Origin: Galaxea fascicularis
Lineage: Eukaryota; Cnidaria; Anthozoa; Scleractinia; Euphylliidae
Assembly (NCBI GenBank): GCA_948470475.1
Contig: OX419343.1
Location: 1,847,203 to 1,911,202 of the forward strand
Length of the DNA stretch: 64,000 nt
Direction of reading: 5' to 3'
Shown: one piece after another, positions 22,451 to 34,456 of the stretch
How positions within the stretch are numbered: position 1 is the first letter of the stretch
Layout of the letters: every line of letters begins with the position of its first letter
Notes under the pieces: generated by a model
The model's input: only the letters and a program-made list of their open reading frames with translations
Database searches by the model: none
What the model was told of the DNA's origin: nothing
Program-made: the position numbers and the translations under genes

Positions 22451-25400
22451 CTAATACACTACTCTCCACTTTGACGGTTGTTCACATTTCCCAAGCTCCT
22501 TATCACCACACAAGCAATTGAATGTCTGGTCACCATGGAAACCCAGTATATCTCTTTCTTCATGAATACGAAAAGAAAATGTTGAGTCACATGTGCCCAC
22601 AAAGTATTTAGCATGAGCACAAATCCACTGATCAATAATTGCTACTCCACCATCACCATATGTATGCAATATCTTCTTAGGAGCATCATACTTCACTAAT
22701 GGCAGCTTTGTCGTCAGATAGGTTATATCTGGAAAATAAGTAAATACAAAAGGTGTCAGCAGAATCCACCCTTCTGGTAGCTTGATATATGCCTAGCATC
22801 TTGTCTTAATTTATCATTGGGGAGCAAGGATGGTTCAGACCAGCCTGCTGATTAGCTAAGCTGTTGCAGCAACAGATTACAGACTAGATAGAAGGTATAA
22901 CTTTAAAGTGCAACTGGAACATCATCATACTTGTTGCTAAGTAAAACAGAGAACTGGGTAGGTAGTTAATTGTTGTTGGGATGTGCTGCCTGTCATGATA
23001 GTGTTAGATTGTGAAAAGCTCTGTAGCTGTTGAGCAGACCATTTTGGCTGCATGCCAGAGAATAACTGCATACCATAAATCCAGAATTTATTGCCTTATT
23101 ATCTTTGTTGGATATGCTATCTGGCTAACAAAACAATGCCCACTTCTCCTTTAATCTTCTGTCAACCCTTTAGGCACAAGCATTAACAAATGTATTCTCC
23201 CAACTCTTCTCAATGTATTTTGTATGGGATTAGATGGGAGTATTCTGACTATTACAAAGCATAGCATTTCATGCCCGGTGAATATTTCCTTCATTTTCAT
23301 GACTGGTATGTTTGAACTAGCAAGAGAAATCAGACAGAGTTTTTAAGTCATACGACAAACAGCTACACTGTACAGGTTTATTTTCTGCTTTACACAATAT
23401 TAAAAGCAAAGAGTTTCAATACGTTAAGATAGCAATTGGGATAGGATAGGGCTTAACACATCACCTTCTTGATCAGCGTCTGTTGCAAGAAATACCATTT
23501 TGAGATTCTGCTTTTCTAGGATCTCCTGTATTTGTTTGACAGTGTTATCTAGGGATGGAACCTTATCAGGGTGGGCATAAAGGAAATCAGCTCTTCTGAG
23601 GTGCACAGCAAGGTAAGGCCCTCCTTTGGCACTTCCTTCTTTTTTCTGATTCTTCCTCCAGTCAGCGTCCATAACAGTGTCATCGCTCTCATCAACTGAT
23701 TTCAAGACTTCTCTACGGAACTTGTCACCTTCATCTCTCAAGTGCTTGGCAAATACGAGGCTCCTCCTAGCCTATAAAGAAACACTTTGGTATTTTATGT
23801 ACAAGAAAGTTTTAATATATGAATGTATGGTGGTATTTGTAAGCAAAGAGGGTGTCCACAGTCAGTCTTAAAATGTTGTTTTCTTGATAGAATGTAACAT
23901 TTTTTGGAGAAAGGAAGTTCAACATAAAAAAACCTCTCAGCAATAAAGCAATGTGGCAATGCAAATGTACAATGATGTCGCTCATAACAAAGGCCTTGAA
24001 ATAAGCTATTGATAATACAGTCAAACCCCTACGTGGCCATCTATTGAATGATCACCTTGTATTAGGCAGCCAGTAATCAAGTCAAGATGAGGGTCTTTCT
24101 ACAGTTTTTAACTCAACTGTGTGCTTCCAGAAAATATCTATACCCAGCCACCACAGAAGGTTTTTTTAATTTGGTACTTTTCTTAAACAACTTTTTCTTT
24201 TGCCACCCTGTTACCCCTTGTAATTTCCATTTGATATGCATATTCCCTGAAACTTCACATTAAGTGGCTAGCCCCATTAAGCTGCCACTATTAATTCCCT
24301 GAGAGTGGCCACTTAATGGGGGTACTCTATTTTCATTATTAGCTGGTACATACTAGAAAATCATGCTAGATTACCTTCCAGTATTCCAGCTGACCATAAT
24401 GGATATGCATTACTTTTTCAAATCTGTCAATAAATATTGATCTGAAATAATGAAAACATATCAGACATGAGTTACAATACCTCCCAATAATCCTGCTGTC
24501 CATATATGATGTGCAACACTTCCTCAAATCTGTCTACAAACACTGATCTGGAAAATGGTCATAAAAAAATTCAATTGCTTGTGGCAGATATCCTGACAGA
24601 GCTAAGAGACTAATATCCCCTGCTACTTTGATATAGAACCAGCATGTTGACTTTACCACAGGAACTCCCATCCCCAGCTACTTTTTTTTGTATTTCCCCA
24701 CCTTCTTCAAAAAGTGACAGCCCTGCGGAGACTAAAGTAAGTTTGTTCTTTTTATTTTGTATTCATCATCACAGTTATCTTTCACGGTTTAGTTTATTTC
24801 TATTTTCCATTTTGACTTTTGCATGATTTAGTCCTAGGTCTTAGAGTTTAAAGTATTACCTAAGTAGTTTTCTGTCATTCTTGTGTTCTAGTTTAAACCA
24901 CACTCTCAACCACACCCAACCATAACCACTTGCATTTTAATTTTAACTGTCAAACCTCCTGACAATTCAACTGGAGCAAGTCACCAAATAAAAGATTTAG
25001 AACTGTGCATTCATATTATTAGTCTCCTACGACGCCACTCTGTAGGTTGATTGGGCTCAAGAATTTGTTGTTCTACCTGTCGCCTACAATTTTCACAACT
25101 TCTCCCCACTACTGAGAATTTTGATCTTATGGTTTAAAGGGGTAAACAGGCAGATTACTGTCACTTAATTAGTGCTTGTGATCACTTGTTCATGAGACCA
25201 AAGAATCAGTTGTAAACACACTGCTTGCACTGATTATGAACCAGAAAATCAGAGTTATAGTATGCTTATCTCAATGATTCCTGATCATGTGATCTACCGG
25301 TGGACAAGTACAACTTAACCTTCCCCTTTTTGCAGGTGCACGAAGAACTGGAAACGTCTTATTGAAAATGTGGACCACCCTGCAGGATCAATATTCTTTG

Positions 25401-27650
25401 TTCCTTAAATAATCATTTGTCAGTCTGTTTGGTGCACACTGGCTTCAGATAAATAAACTTAACTGAATCCTCTAATGAAACTATAAGCTGCGAGAATAAT
25501 ATTGAGCACGAACAGTTAGCACCTTAAGTTGCATTTCTGTTTCAAAATTTCATGTTCCGGAAACTATTAAAAATCCTTCCATAGGATGATTTATAATACT
25601 TTTCACATTTTGGTTTGCACCCTCACCTGTTACAATATTCACCAGTTTTGATTGGTTGATTTACTAAGTCAGTGCTATCGCATTACTCGAGTATGTAAGG
25701 CTCAATTGAATTAGAATAAATGTCATATTTAACCACATGTGTTTGCATGCACAACTTACAGAACACACATCACATCTTTCGAGAAATTGTAATTTGGTTC
25801 CTTTTTTTCTTTTACAATTTTGTTTGTGCCACACCCTCCCCCTGAAATTTCCATCGACCTTTCATGGGGAATGTATGAATATTTTCTAGAACAGCACAAT
25901 GTAAACCCAAATGAACCCTTCACAACAAAAGGACCTTCTGTTATAGGAGGAATGGATATTTTGTTTTCTGAGCCACACTATTTTAAATGAGAAAACACCA
26001 AATTTTCTGATATATAAATTAACAAGTCAGGTTCAACCAGAACAAAACAGCAATATTAGGAGGGTGAGTACTTCTTTACATCATAAGCTGCATTATGCAT
26101 GCATTTTTATTGGTTCTTACTTATGATCTATTAGAGGACAGACACACAAATGGTGCCATCACCTGAAATATTTTCCCTCTGTTTTTCTAAAATGGCAGAA
26201 AGTTGTGTAAATTTAGAGGACATTTTATCAGATTAGGAGAACGAAGATGTAGAAAAACATCTTTATGAGGCTGTGGACAAATTCCAAAAGCAAGAAGAAG
26301 AAGAAAAACCATGTTTCTTTGTAGAAAATGACTTGAACTCGAGTAGTCTCAGTCGAGTGCCACTAAATCAGACACTACAAATGGTCCTTCTCAGGACTAC
26401 GCTTACCCGGACGATCATACTCCACTTAGTTATATGACTCCTGGGTTCAAACCATTTATGATTTTAAATGTTTCTTTATTATATAAAACAAATAGATTCC
26501 ATGTTGCAGTGTGACTGTTCAGTAAAAGATCACAGAAGACCTCAAAATGAGGTAAGAACAACAGTGACACACTCAGCTATCACTTCGTGTGCCACTTTTT
26601 TGTTCTTACCACATTTTGACGTCATCTATGATCTATTACTGAACAGACACACAGCCGTGACATGGAATCTGTTTGTTAATTTGAGTTCATATGAAAAGAC
26701 TGGTACATTGATCTCTGATCACAGGAAGAGTGGTATACATTTCACATCTAAAATTTACAAAATATTAATTTTTAAGCGAATTTCTTTTATCAAAAAAAAA
26801 GAACTCTTGTGTTCTTTTCCACCAGTTCATCTTATCGTTATAACAAAAGACACCGGGGATCAAAGCAAAGTTCACACGTGGATTGTGAATAAATTTCAGG
26901 TTACAGTGTGACGTAACAGATGTACTCAAAACGGAAGCTCAATAGAAAGTTACATTATTGTGTTTAAGCTCACCTCGAGTTTGTCTTTTCCAAGAGCAAT
27001 GGCGCTAATATAGCAGATGTGCCTTGGACTGAGACGCATTTAAATTTTCGCGCGAAAATCTCGTCCATACCCCAAAAATATCCCCGATAGAGACCATCCT
27101 GGTCTTTGTGGTAGACGGGTTTGTCGATACAATCCCTGTCGTCTACTTTTTCTTCCCAATGTCCATCTTTCCATCCCTCAGCGTATCCTTGCAAATACAG
27201 AATCTCTTCGATGCCTGGACTGCCAGTTTCTTTGACAAACTCCTCGAATTCAATGACTGGAACATAACGATTCAAGCTTTCGAGATCGAAAAATGTTCGC
27301 CAGGGAAGAGCGTTCTGTTTAAACGGTGACCGCCAGTGGTACAATTTTCTCCAGGGTGGAACTACAAGGATCCAATTTTGTTTTTCTCTGAGAAGTTTCA
27401 TCATATTTGCAACCCTCATATAGACATCTCTTCTAAGGTTGAAACCTTCACCTGGGTTCACGTCGTAAATAAGATATCTTTTGTCCGATTTTGTCTCATT
27501 ATTTCCTTGGAATGAATCAACGTTTAGACCATGTTGACTTGAAGTCCCAAATGCACCGAAATCGCCGTCTGCATCCTCGCTAAAAACGACTGAGACAAGA
27601 AAAATTATTACCACGAGAGAAAGAACACAACATTTCCAGGGAACCGCCAT
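22451..27650 (-). CDS. POFUT2: GDP-fucose protein O-fucosyltransferase 2, with mutually exclusive exon pair
   Basis: The coding exons are 27650-26974, then either 24547-24481 or 24441-24375, then 23771-23465 and 22728-22451. Using one of the pair gives 1329 nt (442 aa), close to the human length. The enzyme transfers fucose from GDP-fucose to Ser/Thr of folded thrombospondin type 1 repeats in the ER (family knowledge). Evidence here: a signal peptide in residues 1-24; NPGEGFNLRRDVY at 65-77, whose Glu68 aligns with the catalytic Glu of the human enzyme; HLRRADF at 305-311 for GDP-fucose binding; STFSFRIHEER at 399-409; and a Cys-rich end (FNCLCGDKELGKCEQP). The start ATG is followed by the signal peptide. 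Intron 1 holds a decayed ORF at 26192, and a MITE lies at 24016-24332. Confidence 0.95.
24016..24332. mobile_element. MITE-like element (POFUT2 intron)
   Basis: The left end CAGTCAAACCCCTACGTGGC is approximately inverted at the right end (GTGGCCACTTAATGGGGGTA). It resembles the CAGTGGAACCCC element at 41755. Ends are diverged, so limits are approximate. Confidence 0.5.
24375..24547 (-). other. POFUT2: Duplicated mutually exclusive exons of POFUT2
   Basis: Two 67-nt exons, 24547-24481 (begins SVFVDRFEEVLH) and 24441-24375 (begins SIFIDRFEKVMH), both have AG acceptors and GT donors and encode the same stretch (residues 226-248). By my count they are identical at 14 of 22 residues. Only 39 nt separate them. 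Using both adds 134 nt, shifts the frame and hits an early TGA in the second exon, so inclusion must be exclusive. Confidence 0.85.
26192..26443 (+). pseudogene. Decayed ORF in POFUT2 intron 1
   Basis: An ATG opens MAESCVNLEDILSD, then a TAG, then about 68 more codons in the same frame (ENEDVEKHLYEAVDKFQKQE and onward) to a TGA. The acidic, coiled-coil-like start resembles the N-terminus of repetitive transposon-linked proteins, but I do not assign a family. One in-frame stop marks it as broken. Confidence 0.3.
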
Positions 27651-27917
27651 ACTGTAATGTCGCGGGAAATATCGTTTGCAAACGTTTTGTGAAACTCTGA
27701 AATCCTATTGGCTCAACAAACAAAAGCCCTATCATCTGTCGGAGGAAACCAATTGTGGGTCAACACGAATGAATGGCCGCAAAAAACGGGAGACAATGAA
27801 CACTTTATTTAAATAGAAGACCACCAATAACTATTGTTAATTTGAATAATACGAACAGTACGATTTCTGTAACCATTGCTCTAGCACTCTATGAATCATT
27901 GCAATCAAAATAGAGGC

Positions 27918-27951
27918 TAGCCTGCATAACAAACGCCTGTTATGCAGGCTA
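27918..27951. repeat. TAGCCTGCATAACA hairpin
   Basis: Perfect 14-bp arms (TAGCCTGCATAACA / TGTTATGCAGGCTA) surround a 6-nt loop. Similar TAGCCTG ends bound the elements at 31205-31345 and 63273-63568, so it may be a collapsed member of that family. Confidence 0.7.
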
Positions 27952-28014
27952 AAATACAAAATACAATTTTTTTTAGAAAATTGCATGAACTACCAGATTC
28001 TGCTTGTCTGAAGA

Positions 28015-28514
28015 ATAGCCCACTTTACAGTTGTGTGTTTAGTAACCTTGCCTTTGAGTAGAAGCGAGGCTGGGGGTGACCTTGTTTTGATACAAACCTC
28101 TCTGTCTTTCTCGTGCAAATGAGGACTAGTTAGCATAACAACAACACGATTTACATGAGAAAAGCAGTGAGGTCTGTATCAAAACAAGGGGTCCTTACCA
28201 TTTACACCGAAACCCAGAAATTCTGGTTGGAAAATCAAATGGTACATACCATTCCATTTGGAACGTTTCACAAATTATGGGCTATCGGCTTAATGAATGC
28301 ACTTTTTCTGTTATTTTTGAGCTTTCCAATTGATACTAGTACATTTTGTGATTCATCCATTTTGCGTTTGGACAAGCTGCGGCGTTGAATATTTACATCA
28401 CAAATTTCCACCCAGATTATATTGATCGTGTAAATGGTAAGCGCCCAAGGTAACCCCCAGCCTCGCTTCTACTCAAAGGCCAGGTCACTCAACACACAAC
28501 TATAAAATGGGCTA
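28015..28514. mobile_element. Nested MITE: outer inverted repeat with an inner element
   Basis: Outer arms at about 28015-28077 and 28454-28514 are inverted copies (TTTGAGTAGAAGCGAGGCTG and its reverse). A second inverted pair (GTTTTGATACAAACCTC near 28083; GAGGTCTGTATCAAAAC near 28170) lies inside. An inner element with CCTTACCATTTACA ends occupies 28190-28447. Confidence 0.75.
28190..28447. mobile_element. TTACCATTTACA MITE, copy 1
   Basis: The ends are CCTTACCATTTACAC and GTGTAAATGGTAAG. The interior matches 28531-28789 over almost its full length (for example TTTTGCGTTTGGACAAGCTG). Confidence 0.8.
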
Positions 28515-28530
28515 TTATCGGCCAGGTTAC

Positions 28531-28789
28531 AGCAGGGCTCCTTACCATTTACATGGAAACCCCGGAAATTCTGGTTGGAAAGTCAAATGGTACATACCAT
28601 TCCATTTGGAACGTTTCAGAAATTATGGGCCATCGGCTAAATCAATGCACTTTTTCTGTTATTTTTGAGCTTTTCAACTGATACTATTACATTTTGTGAT
28701 TCATCCATTTTGCGTTTGGACAAGCTGCGGCGTTGAATATTTTACATCTCAAATTTCCACCCGGATGGATCGTGTAAATGGTAAGCGCC
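28531..28789. mobile_element. TTACCATTTACA MITE, copy 2
   Basis: Close copy of 28190-28447. CCAGGTTAC flanks it on both sides (28522-28530 and 28790-28798), consistent with a target-site duplication of about 8-9 bp. It sits in the proximal promoter region of LITAF-1. Confidence 0.75.
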
Positions 28790-28929
28790 CCAGGTTACCG
28801 GAAATTTGCATTTTTTCCGCTCCTCAAAGGATTGCAGGAGGTATGTGAAAGGACTGGGACGAGTTATCCGCGAAGAGTTTCGTGTTGACTTGCCGGGGGC
28901 AGGTGTTTCTTCCTAAACAAAATACAAAA

Positions 28930-30585
28930 ATGGCTGCAGTACTGCAACCAAACGTCGCTCAACCTATACCGCCACCGTACGCTGGTCGACCGGGATATGA
29001 AATCAAACAACCAATGCCGGCTTATCCTCCTCAGCAACCGGGCTACAGTTATTCAGCACAACCAACAGGAACCACAACAACGACAATCGTGTATCAACAG
29101 CCGCAGTTAGTTGTTGGCATGCGGTTCTTTGAGTATCCAGTGTCCATGACTTGTCCTCACTGTCAAGCTAGTATTGTTACAGCTACTGATTACACTCCTG
29201 GCACTTTAACTTGGCTGTCATGCGGCGCTACTGCTCTGGTGGGGTAAGGAATAAAATCGAGCTGAAACTTAAGCTTAAGCTTACTAGTTAGTTTAGCTTG
29301 ACATATAAGTCTTAGCTACGACCCATATCCATTATTCGGTTTTTATTAAGCTTACATGGCCATTATCAAACGCAACAAAAATGGTGAAGAGATGGACTAC
29401 AGTTTGATTACCTTAGTTCAGATAGTTGAGGTTAAAATGTTTAACTGACAAATAAAGGTAATTCAAACTGAAGCTATCGTTGACATTATGTTAAGCCCCA
29501 GGGTGGGGGAGGGGGGGGGGGTTGGCTACCCACGGGAAATTGACTCAGTGAGCTTTTCCCTGGGTAGGGATTTTGACATTTGGGTGCTGCCCTGGGGTCG
29601 GGAATTTGACATGGCCGCCATCTTGGAAGACCAAAAATGGTTACCCAGGGGTGGGAATTTGACATTTACTAGGTGCCCAGGGGTGGGGAATTTGACTCGG
29701 GCTCCCTTGAAAATGTCAAATTCCCGTGGGTCTGTCTGCCCCCCCCCCCACCCTGGGGCTTAGCGGATATATTTTGGATCAGGTTCACTAATGTCACTGT
29801 TACATGATAAATCTTCTCTTCAGCCAGTGAGTGTATTGCATTGCCTGTAACATGATACATATTAGATACATTTCCTGAGTACAAAGTAGAGTTAACATTA
29901 TTGCGAATTCATTTGAAATGAATTCAGACCACCTTGTTTCTCAAAAATAATTCAGTTCTTTTGCAGCCCTAAAACCCCTCGCACTTTCTCATTGTTTCCA
30001 GATACAAATGTTAATAAAAAGCCACAAAACTGCAAAACTAAAACATGTATCCACCCGTCACCCCTCACCTCCTACCCCTCAGTCCTACCCCTTACCCCCT
30101 ACCCTGTAATGCTTACCATTTGTTTTATTACAATTAATACAATTAATATAAGTCGATTTGCTGCCTGGTAATGTTGCAAGAATTTGTCAAAAAGTTTAGC
30201 ATGTTGTTTATTTCTTAGTGTAGCCACTTGTTTTCATCTTCCCGCTAAAAGAACAAAGAATACACACATTATTTTGCCAATTGCACAAGCTTTCATTGCT
30301 GCAAATCAACTTATATTTGTAGCAAATCAACTTGTAGAGAAACGACTTTGTGGCGAAACATTCAGACACCCCTGTAATGCTCACCCCTACTCCTCACCCC
30401 TCTCCCTGAAGGAGGTGTTTGTTTGCTGTGATTGACATAATTTGCCACTTTATTGTTTTTATTTCATTTTCTCCAGCTGCTGGCTTGGGTGTTGTTTGAT
30501 CCCCTTTTGCATTGATGCCCTCAAAGATGTCATCCACAGCTGTCCTAACTGTAAGACACAAGTGGGTGTCTATCGTCGGATGTGA
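28930..30585 (+). CDS. LITAF-domain protein 1 (2 exons, 140 aa)
   Basis: Exons are 28930-29243 and 30477-30585 (GT-AG, phase 2), 423 nt in total. Family members are small proteins of late endosome and lysosome membranes that recruit ubiquitin ligases and sorting factors. Evidence here: a Pro/Gln/Tyr-rich N-terminus with PPPY at residues 14-17, a WW-domain ligand; CPHC at 75-78 and CPNC at 127-130, the two halves of the LITAF zinc site; and a Cys-rich hydrophobic segment between them ([20 protein letters not shown]), which inserts into the membrane face. The start is the ATG in AAAATGG. The last exon closely matches that of the gene at 32354, so the two are tandem duplicates. Confidence 0.92.
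29492..29762. mobile_element. Inverted-repeat element with internal short repeats (LITAF-1 intron)
   Basis: The ends TAAGCCCCAGGGTGGGG and CCACCCTGGGGCTTA are inverted copies flanked by long G and C runs. Inside, GGGAATTTGAC-type units recur at least four times, partly with CCCAGGGGTGGG. Non-coding. Confidence 0.75.
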
Positions 30586-32353
30586 GAGGACAGCAAGCAC
30601 CCAAGATTTTTTGCTTTAATTACATTTGAAGTGCAGAGCATAATGTGCAAAAAAATTATTTATTTGTTAGAATTTGTGAATAATATTTACCCTTACAACC
30701 ATGTTGATTTTGCTAGTTCATTACATCAAGGATGTTAAAGGTGAGGTTTGTTAATTTTGACTAACACTGATTACATGGATTTGAAAGATGAGGCCAGAAT
30801 AGCTTGTGTATGAAACTCTTCTCCAGTATGCATGCCTCAATCATTAGTTAAGGTAATTTCTCCTTCCTCCAACACCCTATCCACTGTTGAATTTAGGGAG
30901 CAGCCACTGCTAAGGAAGTGTTTTAAAGGTGCAATTGGCATTGATTTAGGGAGGGGGCATTCAAACTCAGTTCATTATTTTTTACCCTTCAAAAGGTTTC
31001 AGAACTCAATTTCCACAGCAATTTTTGTCAGAGCTTATTTCAGGTTTTTTTGTTCCAGGCAATCTCTATCCCCCTGTATCTGGAATATCCAATTTAACCT
31101 TCTGGGAAAAAATAAAGCTTCAAATCAAAACTGTAAAAATTGTTTGCTTTGAGGCCTTTCCACCCTCTATAATCTTCTGTGGGAGAGGTGATACTCTCTA
31201 CAATGTAGCCTGCATACCGGTAACAGGCATTTATTTAACCAAGTGTGAAGTGGGTGACAAGAGCATGGATCGCAAGGTGAGAGGGAGAGAAAAAAATGTG
31301 TCATGCTTTGTGCTCACCCAACTAAACACTTGTTATACAGGCTACTGAATGACATATTGTTTAACTCACAATGTATTTAATCATTTTCATGGCATTAAAA
31401 GCACTTTGAAGGGTTTGCTGAAAAAGTGTCTTTTACTTTAAAGGTTGTTCCTGTGTATGTTTTGTTAGTACTGCTGTACATGTGTGAGCTTGTCATGATC
31501 AAATAAACAGTTCCAGTTCACATCTCTTGTATCACTTAAGGGTCGTCTTTTATTTGAGTTAAGGTGGCTCAAAACAGTTTCCAGCACTTTCCAAGACATA
31601 GATTTTGATGGGTCATTATTACCACTCTATCAGTTGATGCTATAATCATGGTATCAAAAAACTGTCCAATCATTGGTGAATACGTTGGTATTATTTTTGT
31701 GACACTATAGATTACCATAGCAACACTATGACCTGCTAAATTCATTCATTCAAATGAGTTGTATCATCCTGGAGAGAAAGCTAGAAAAAGCCAAATGGCA
31801 ATAAATAACTTATTAACCTTGTCTGTTCAGTCATAGGGAAGTGTCAGACCTCAGCCTTGATGTATTGACCGAGTGATATTGCTCTCAGTTGACAATCATC
31901 CTTACTAGTTAAACTTCCGTTTTTGTTTGACCTGCCTCAAATATTTTTTTGTTATATTGCGGTTTGGCACTTTCTGTAACTTACAGTATTCTGTTTTATT
32001 TAAATAAATGCCATTGTCATTGTTGATAAATAACACAGTGGAGTTTTTGAAAATAATAGTGAGGTTTCTCTACTAAATTTAGCATACATCGGAAAAGGTG
32101 AAATGGTCATAGTTGATGCGTGGCATACATGAAACGGGGAAAGATTGATTGTTCGTAATTTGATGTCTATACTCTATTCACAATCTTTGTCTATCAAACT
32201 GTCCCTTGATAATCAGCGTTTCCTGTTTCTATTTCGAGAATATGACATCATCGAACATCAAGGTCACAAAAGACTGGGAACGAGCTTGGAGCTTTGGGTT
32301 AGAGAGAGCGGAAAAGGACGAAAGTTTGCGTGATCAAGTGAGCGCCTTTGAAA
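30586..32353. other. Intergenic region between the two LITAF genes
   Basis: It contains the LITAF-1 3' flank with AATAAA at 31501-31506, a MITE at 31205-31345 and a sequence starting TTAAGGTGGCTCAAAACAG (about 31558) that resembles the ends of the element at 59760. No other gene was recognised. Confidence 0.55.
31205..31345. mobile_element. MITE with GTAGCCTG ends
   Basis: GTAGCCTGCATA at the left is inverted as TATACAGGCTAC at the right. The 141-bp element lacks coding capacity and shares its ends with the elements at 27918 and 63273. Confidence 0.6.
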
Positions 32354-33365
32354 ATGGCAGCACCCCCGGCTTACCCTGGTGTACCAGGATACGATGCAAA
32401 GCAGCCTCCACCTTCATATCAACAGCAACCTGGATATCCAGTACAAACTATCACCACCACAATCGTACAGCCGCCGACTCATGTTTTCGTTGGCATGATG
32501 TTTCTTGAGAACCCTGTTGCGATGACCTGTCCTTTTTGCCAAGCCAGTATTGTTACAGCCACTCAGTACACAAATGGTACCTTGACATGGATAGCTTGTG
32601 GTGGCGTTGCATTGATGGGGTAAGACTATAAGCCAAATTTTGTCAAATAACTTGTTTCAGAAAAAAATCAAAATGTAAACAACACCGATTGGTTGAATAC
32701 CCCTGGCAAAATAAGCTTCGTATTTAAAAAATAAAACCAGTTTTCAAGTAAATCTAATCACGTTAAAAATTTGAGTTGTAAGCTTTTGAGTGTTATCTGA
32801 AGGAAACGATTATTTAACGAAAAAACCAATCGCGAAAGGCTCAAGAAACTGAAACACGTACGACTGATATTGGTCTCCAGTCAGTTATACACTCTGTATG
32901 CATGATCAGGTCACAAAGAAGCTCGACTGGCCATTAAATAAGCAATCGTCATTTAATTAGAAAAAAATAGATTAGTTAATATTCTTAAAGGCATATCGGT
33001 GATCTCTATAGATCACAAGGGAGTAAATTTAATTGAATATCTCTAATAGGGTCGATTAATTTTATTTCCCATACTCCTCTGGGAGAAAATAGCCATTACA
33101 ACCTATTTGTAGGAGCTCAGTCCTTCAGAAAACCTGCAGTACTTTGAACATGCACGTGCTTGTGTGCATGCTACTGATGCAGAATGCGCAATGCAATTCC
33201 GTGGAATAATATATTATCTTTCCTCTTATGCTTCTTTTATATTACGTTATTTCCAGAGGATGGCTTGGGTGCTGTTTGATCCCCTTTTGTCTGGATTCCC
33301 TCAAGGATGTTATCCATAGCTGTCCCAACTGCCAGAAACAAGTTGGTGTGTACCGTCGCGTGTGA
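32354..33365 (+). CDS. LITAF-domain protein 2 (2 exons, 124 aa)
   Basis: Exons are 32354-32619 and 33257-33365 (GT-AG, phase 2), 375 nt. The architecture matches the upstream neighbour: a short Pro/Gln/Tyr-rich N-terminus with PPSY at residues 19-22, CPFC at 59-62, a membrane-associating Cys-rich hydrophobic stretch ([19 protein letters not shown]) and CPNC at 111-114, ending VYRRV. The shared exon structure and intron phase show local duplication. The N-terminus is shorter than that of the neighbour. The role is inferred to be endosomal/lysosomal membrane sorting. Confidence 0.92.
33110..33212. repeat. Dispersed repeat, copy 1 (LITAF-2 intron)
   Basis: CAGTCCTTCAGAAAACCTGC, TTGAACATGCA and ATGCGCAATGCAATTC also occur in order at 43372-43490. 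Family unknown, non-coding. Confidence 0.6.
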
Positions 33366-34378
33366 ACAGACATCAAGACCTACAAAATTTGTCACTCAGT
33401 GATATTTGAAACTTCACAATTTGTAAATAGTTTCATTCAATCCACATACTTTAACTTTTGTATGCAACTTTTTACAAGATGTTCATTAATTGTGCTCTCT
33501 GTTAATGGGTGAAAAGAAACCTGAGAAAAAAATCAAGCTTGTACAAAATTCAAGTCAGGTCATTTTGTAGGCAATTTACATTAGGTAAAGCCTTTCAGGC
33601 TTTCTTTTTATCACTGCTTCAGTATCATTCATAACTGCAATCTGCAGTTCAATGTGTGATTTTCATAATTAAATTCACATTTATTTATTGAAATTATTAC
33701 AATAGTTTGTATCAGCAAAACGATGGATATACTTAGCAGTAGACCACAAATTTCTATGGTTTATAGGTTGATAAACCATGCGAGATTTTGGAAGAACACA
33801 AGAAGAATTCATAAATTGTGAGCCCCAGGCAAGGGATTTATGAATTATTCTTTGAGTGTTTTTCCAATATCTCGAGTGGTTTATCATGCCTCCAAACCAT
33901 GAAAGAAAATTGTGGTCTACTGCTTTTATGTAATAATTCAGAAAATGCACAAAATTTCGATAAGTTTACTGGCACAGTAAACTATAGCTGATTGACAAAT
34001 TGATTTGGTTATTATATAAACTGTAATAGCCATTTACGGGTATTTTTATTTAAAGCAGCCACCATACCTGTTATTTCCTTGATGGCTATGTAAAATAATT
34101 TGACTTAATGTCTCTAGTCATCATTCATGACTTTTCAGCAAGTAAGCATATTTTAACAATGTAACCATTGTTGCAGTTGGCTAAGAATAAGTTATGGAAT
34201 AAAAAAAAAAGAAAATCACAAGAATTACAGACATTAAATTCTGTAGATGTAATTTAATACAACAGAAGTCCATGTTCACATCAAAGCACAAATCTGTTAA
34301 TTACATTAGGCCATGCCCAGTCTTTGCTTCATACCCAGTGTACATTTTATACCTAGTCTGTACCCTCCTGCCCTGCGA

Positions 34379-34440
34379 GTAGTGGTTTCTCCTGCGCCAA
34401 ATGAGTTTCTCTCTCTTTTGGTGTGGGAGAAACCACTGCT
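34379..34440. repeat. Short inverted repeat
   Basis: AGTAGTGGTTTCTCCTGCGC is approximately inverted in GGTGTGGGAGAAACCACTGC, with a short spacer. Confidence 0.6.
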
Positions 34441-34456
34441 TGATGGGTAGTACTCT

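Larger units (their letters stand above)
27651..28929. other. Divergent intergenic region, POFUT2 / LITAF-1
   Basis: This spacer separates the two divergent start codons and must hold both promoters. It is largely filled by inverted-repeat elements: a hairpin at 27918-27951, a nested MITE at 28015-28514 and a second MITE copy at 28531-28789, which ends only 140 bp before the LITAF-1 ATG. Confidence 0.7.

Noticed and set aside
26468..26911. 147-codon open frame on plus in POFUT2 intron 1
   Set aside because: AT-rich translation with no domain, no good start context, and intronic position on the opposite strand.
28882..28929. Upstream in-frame extension of LITAF-1
   Set aside because: The extension begins at a TTG and has no ATG; the ATG at 28930 gives the family-typical start.
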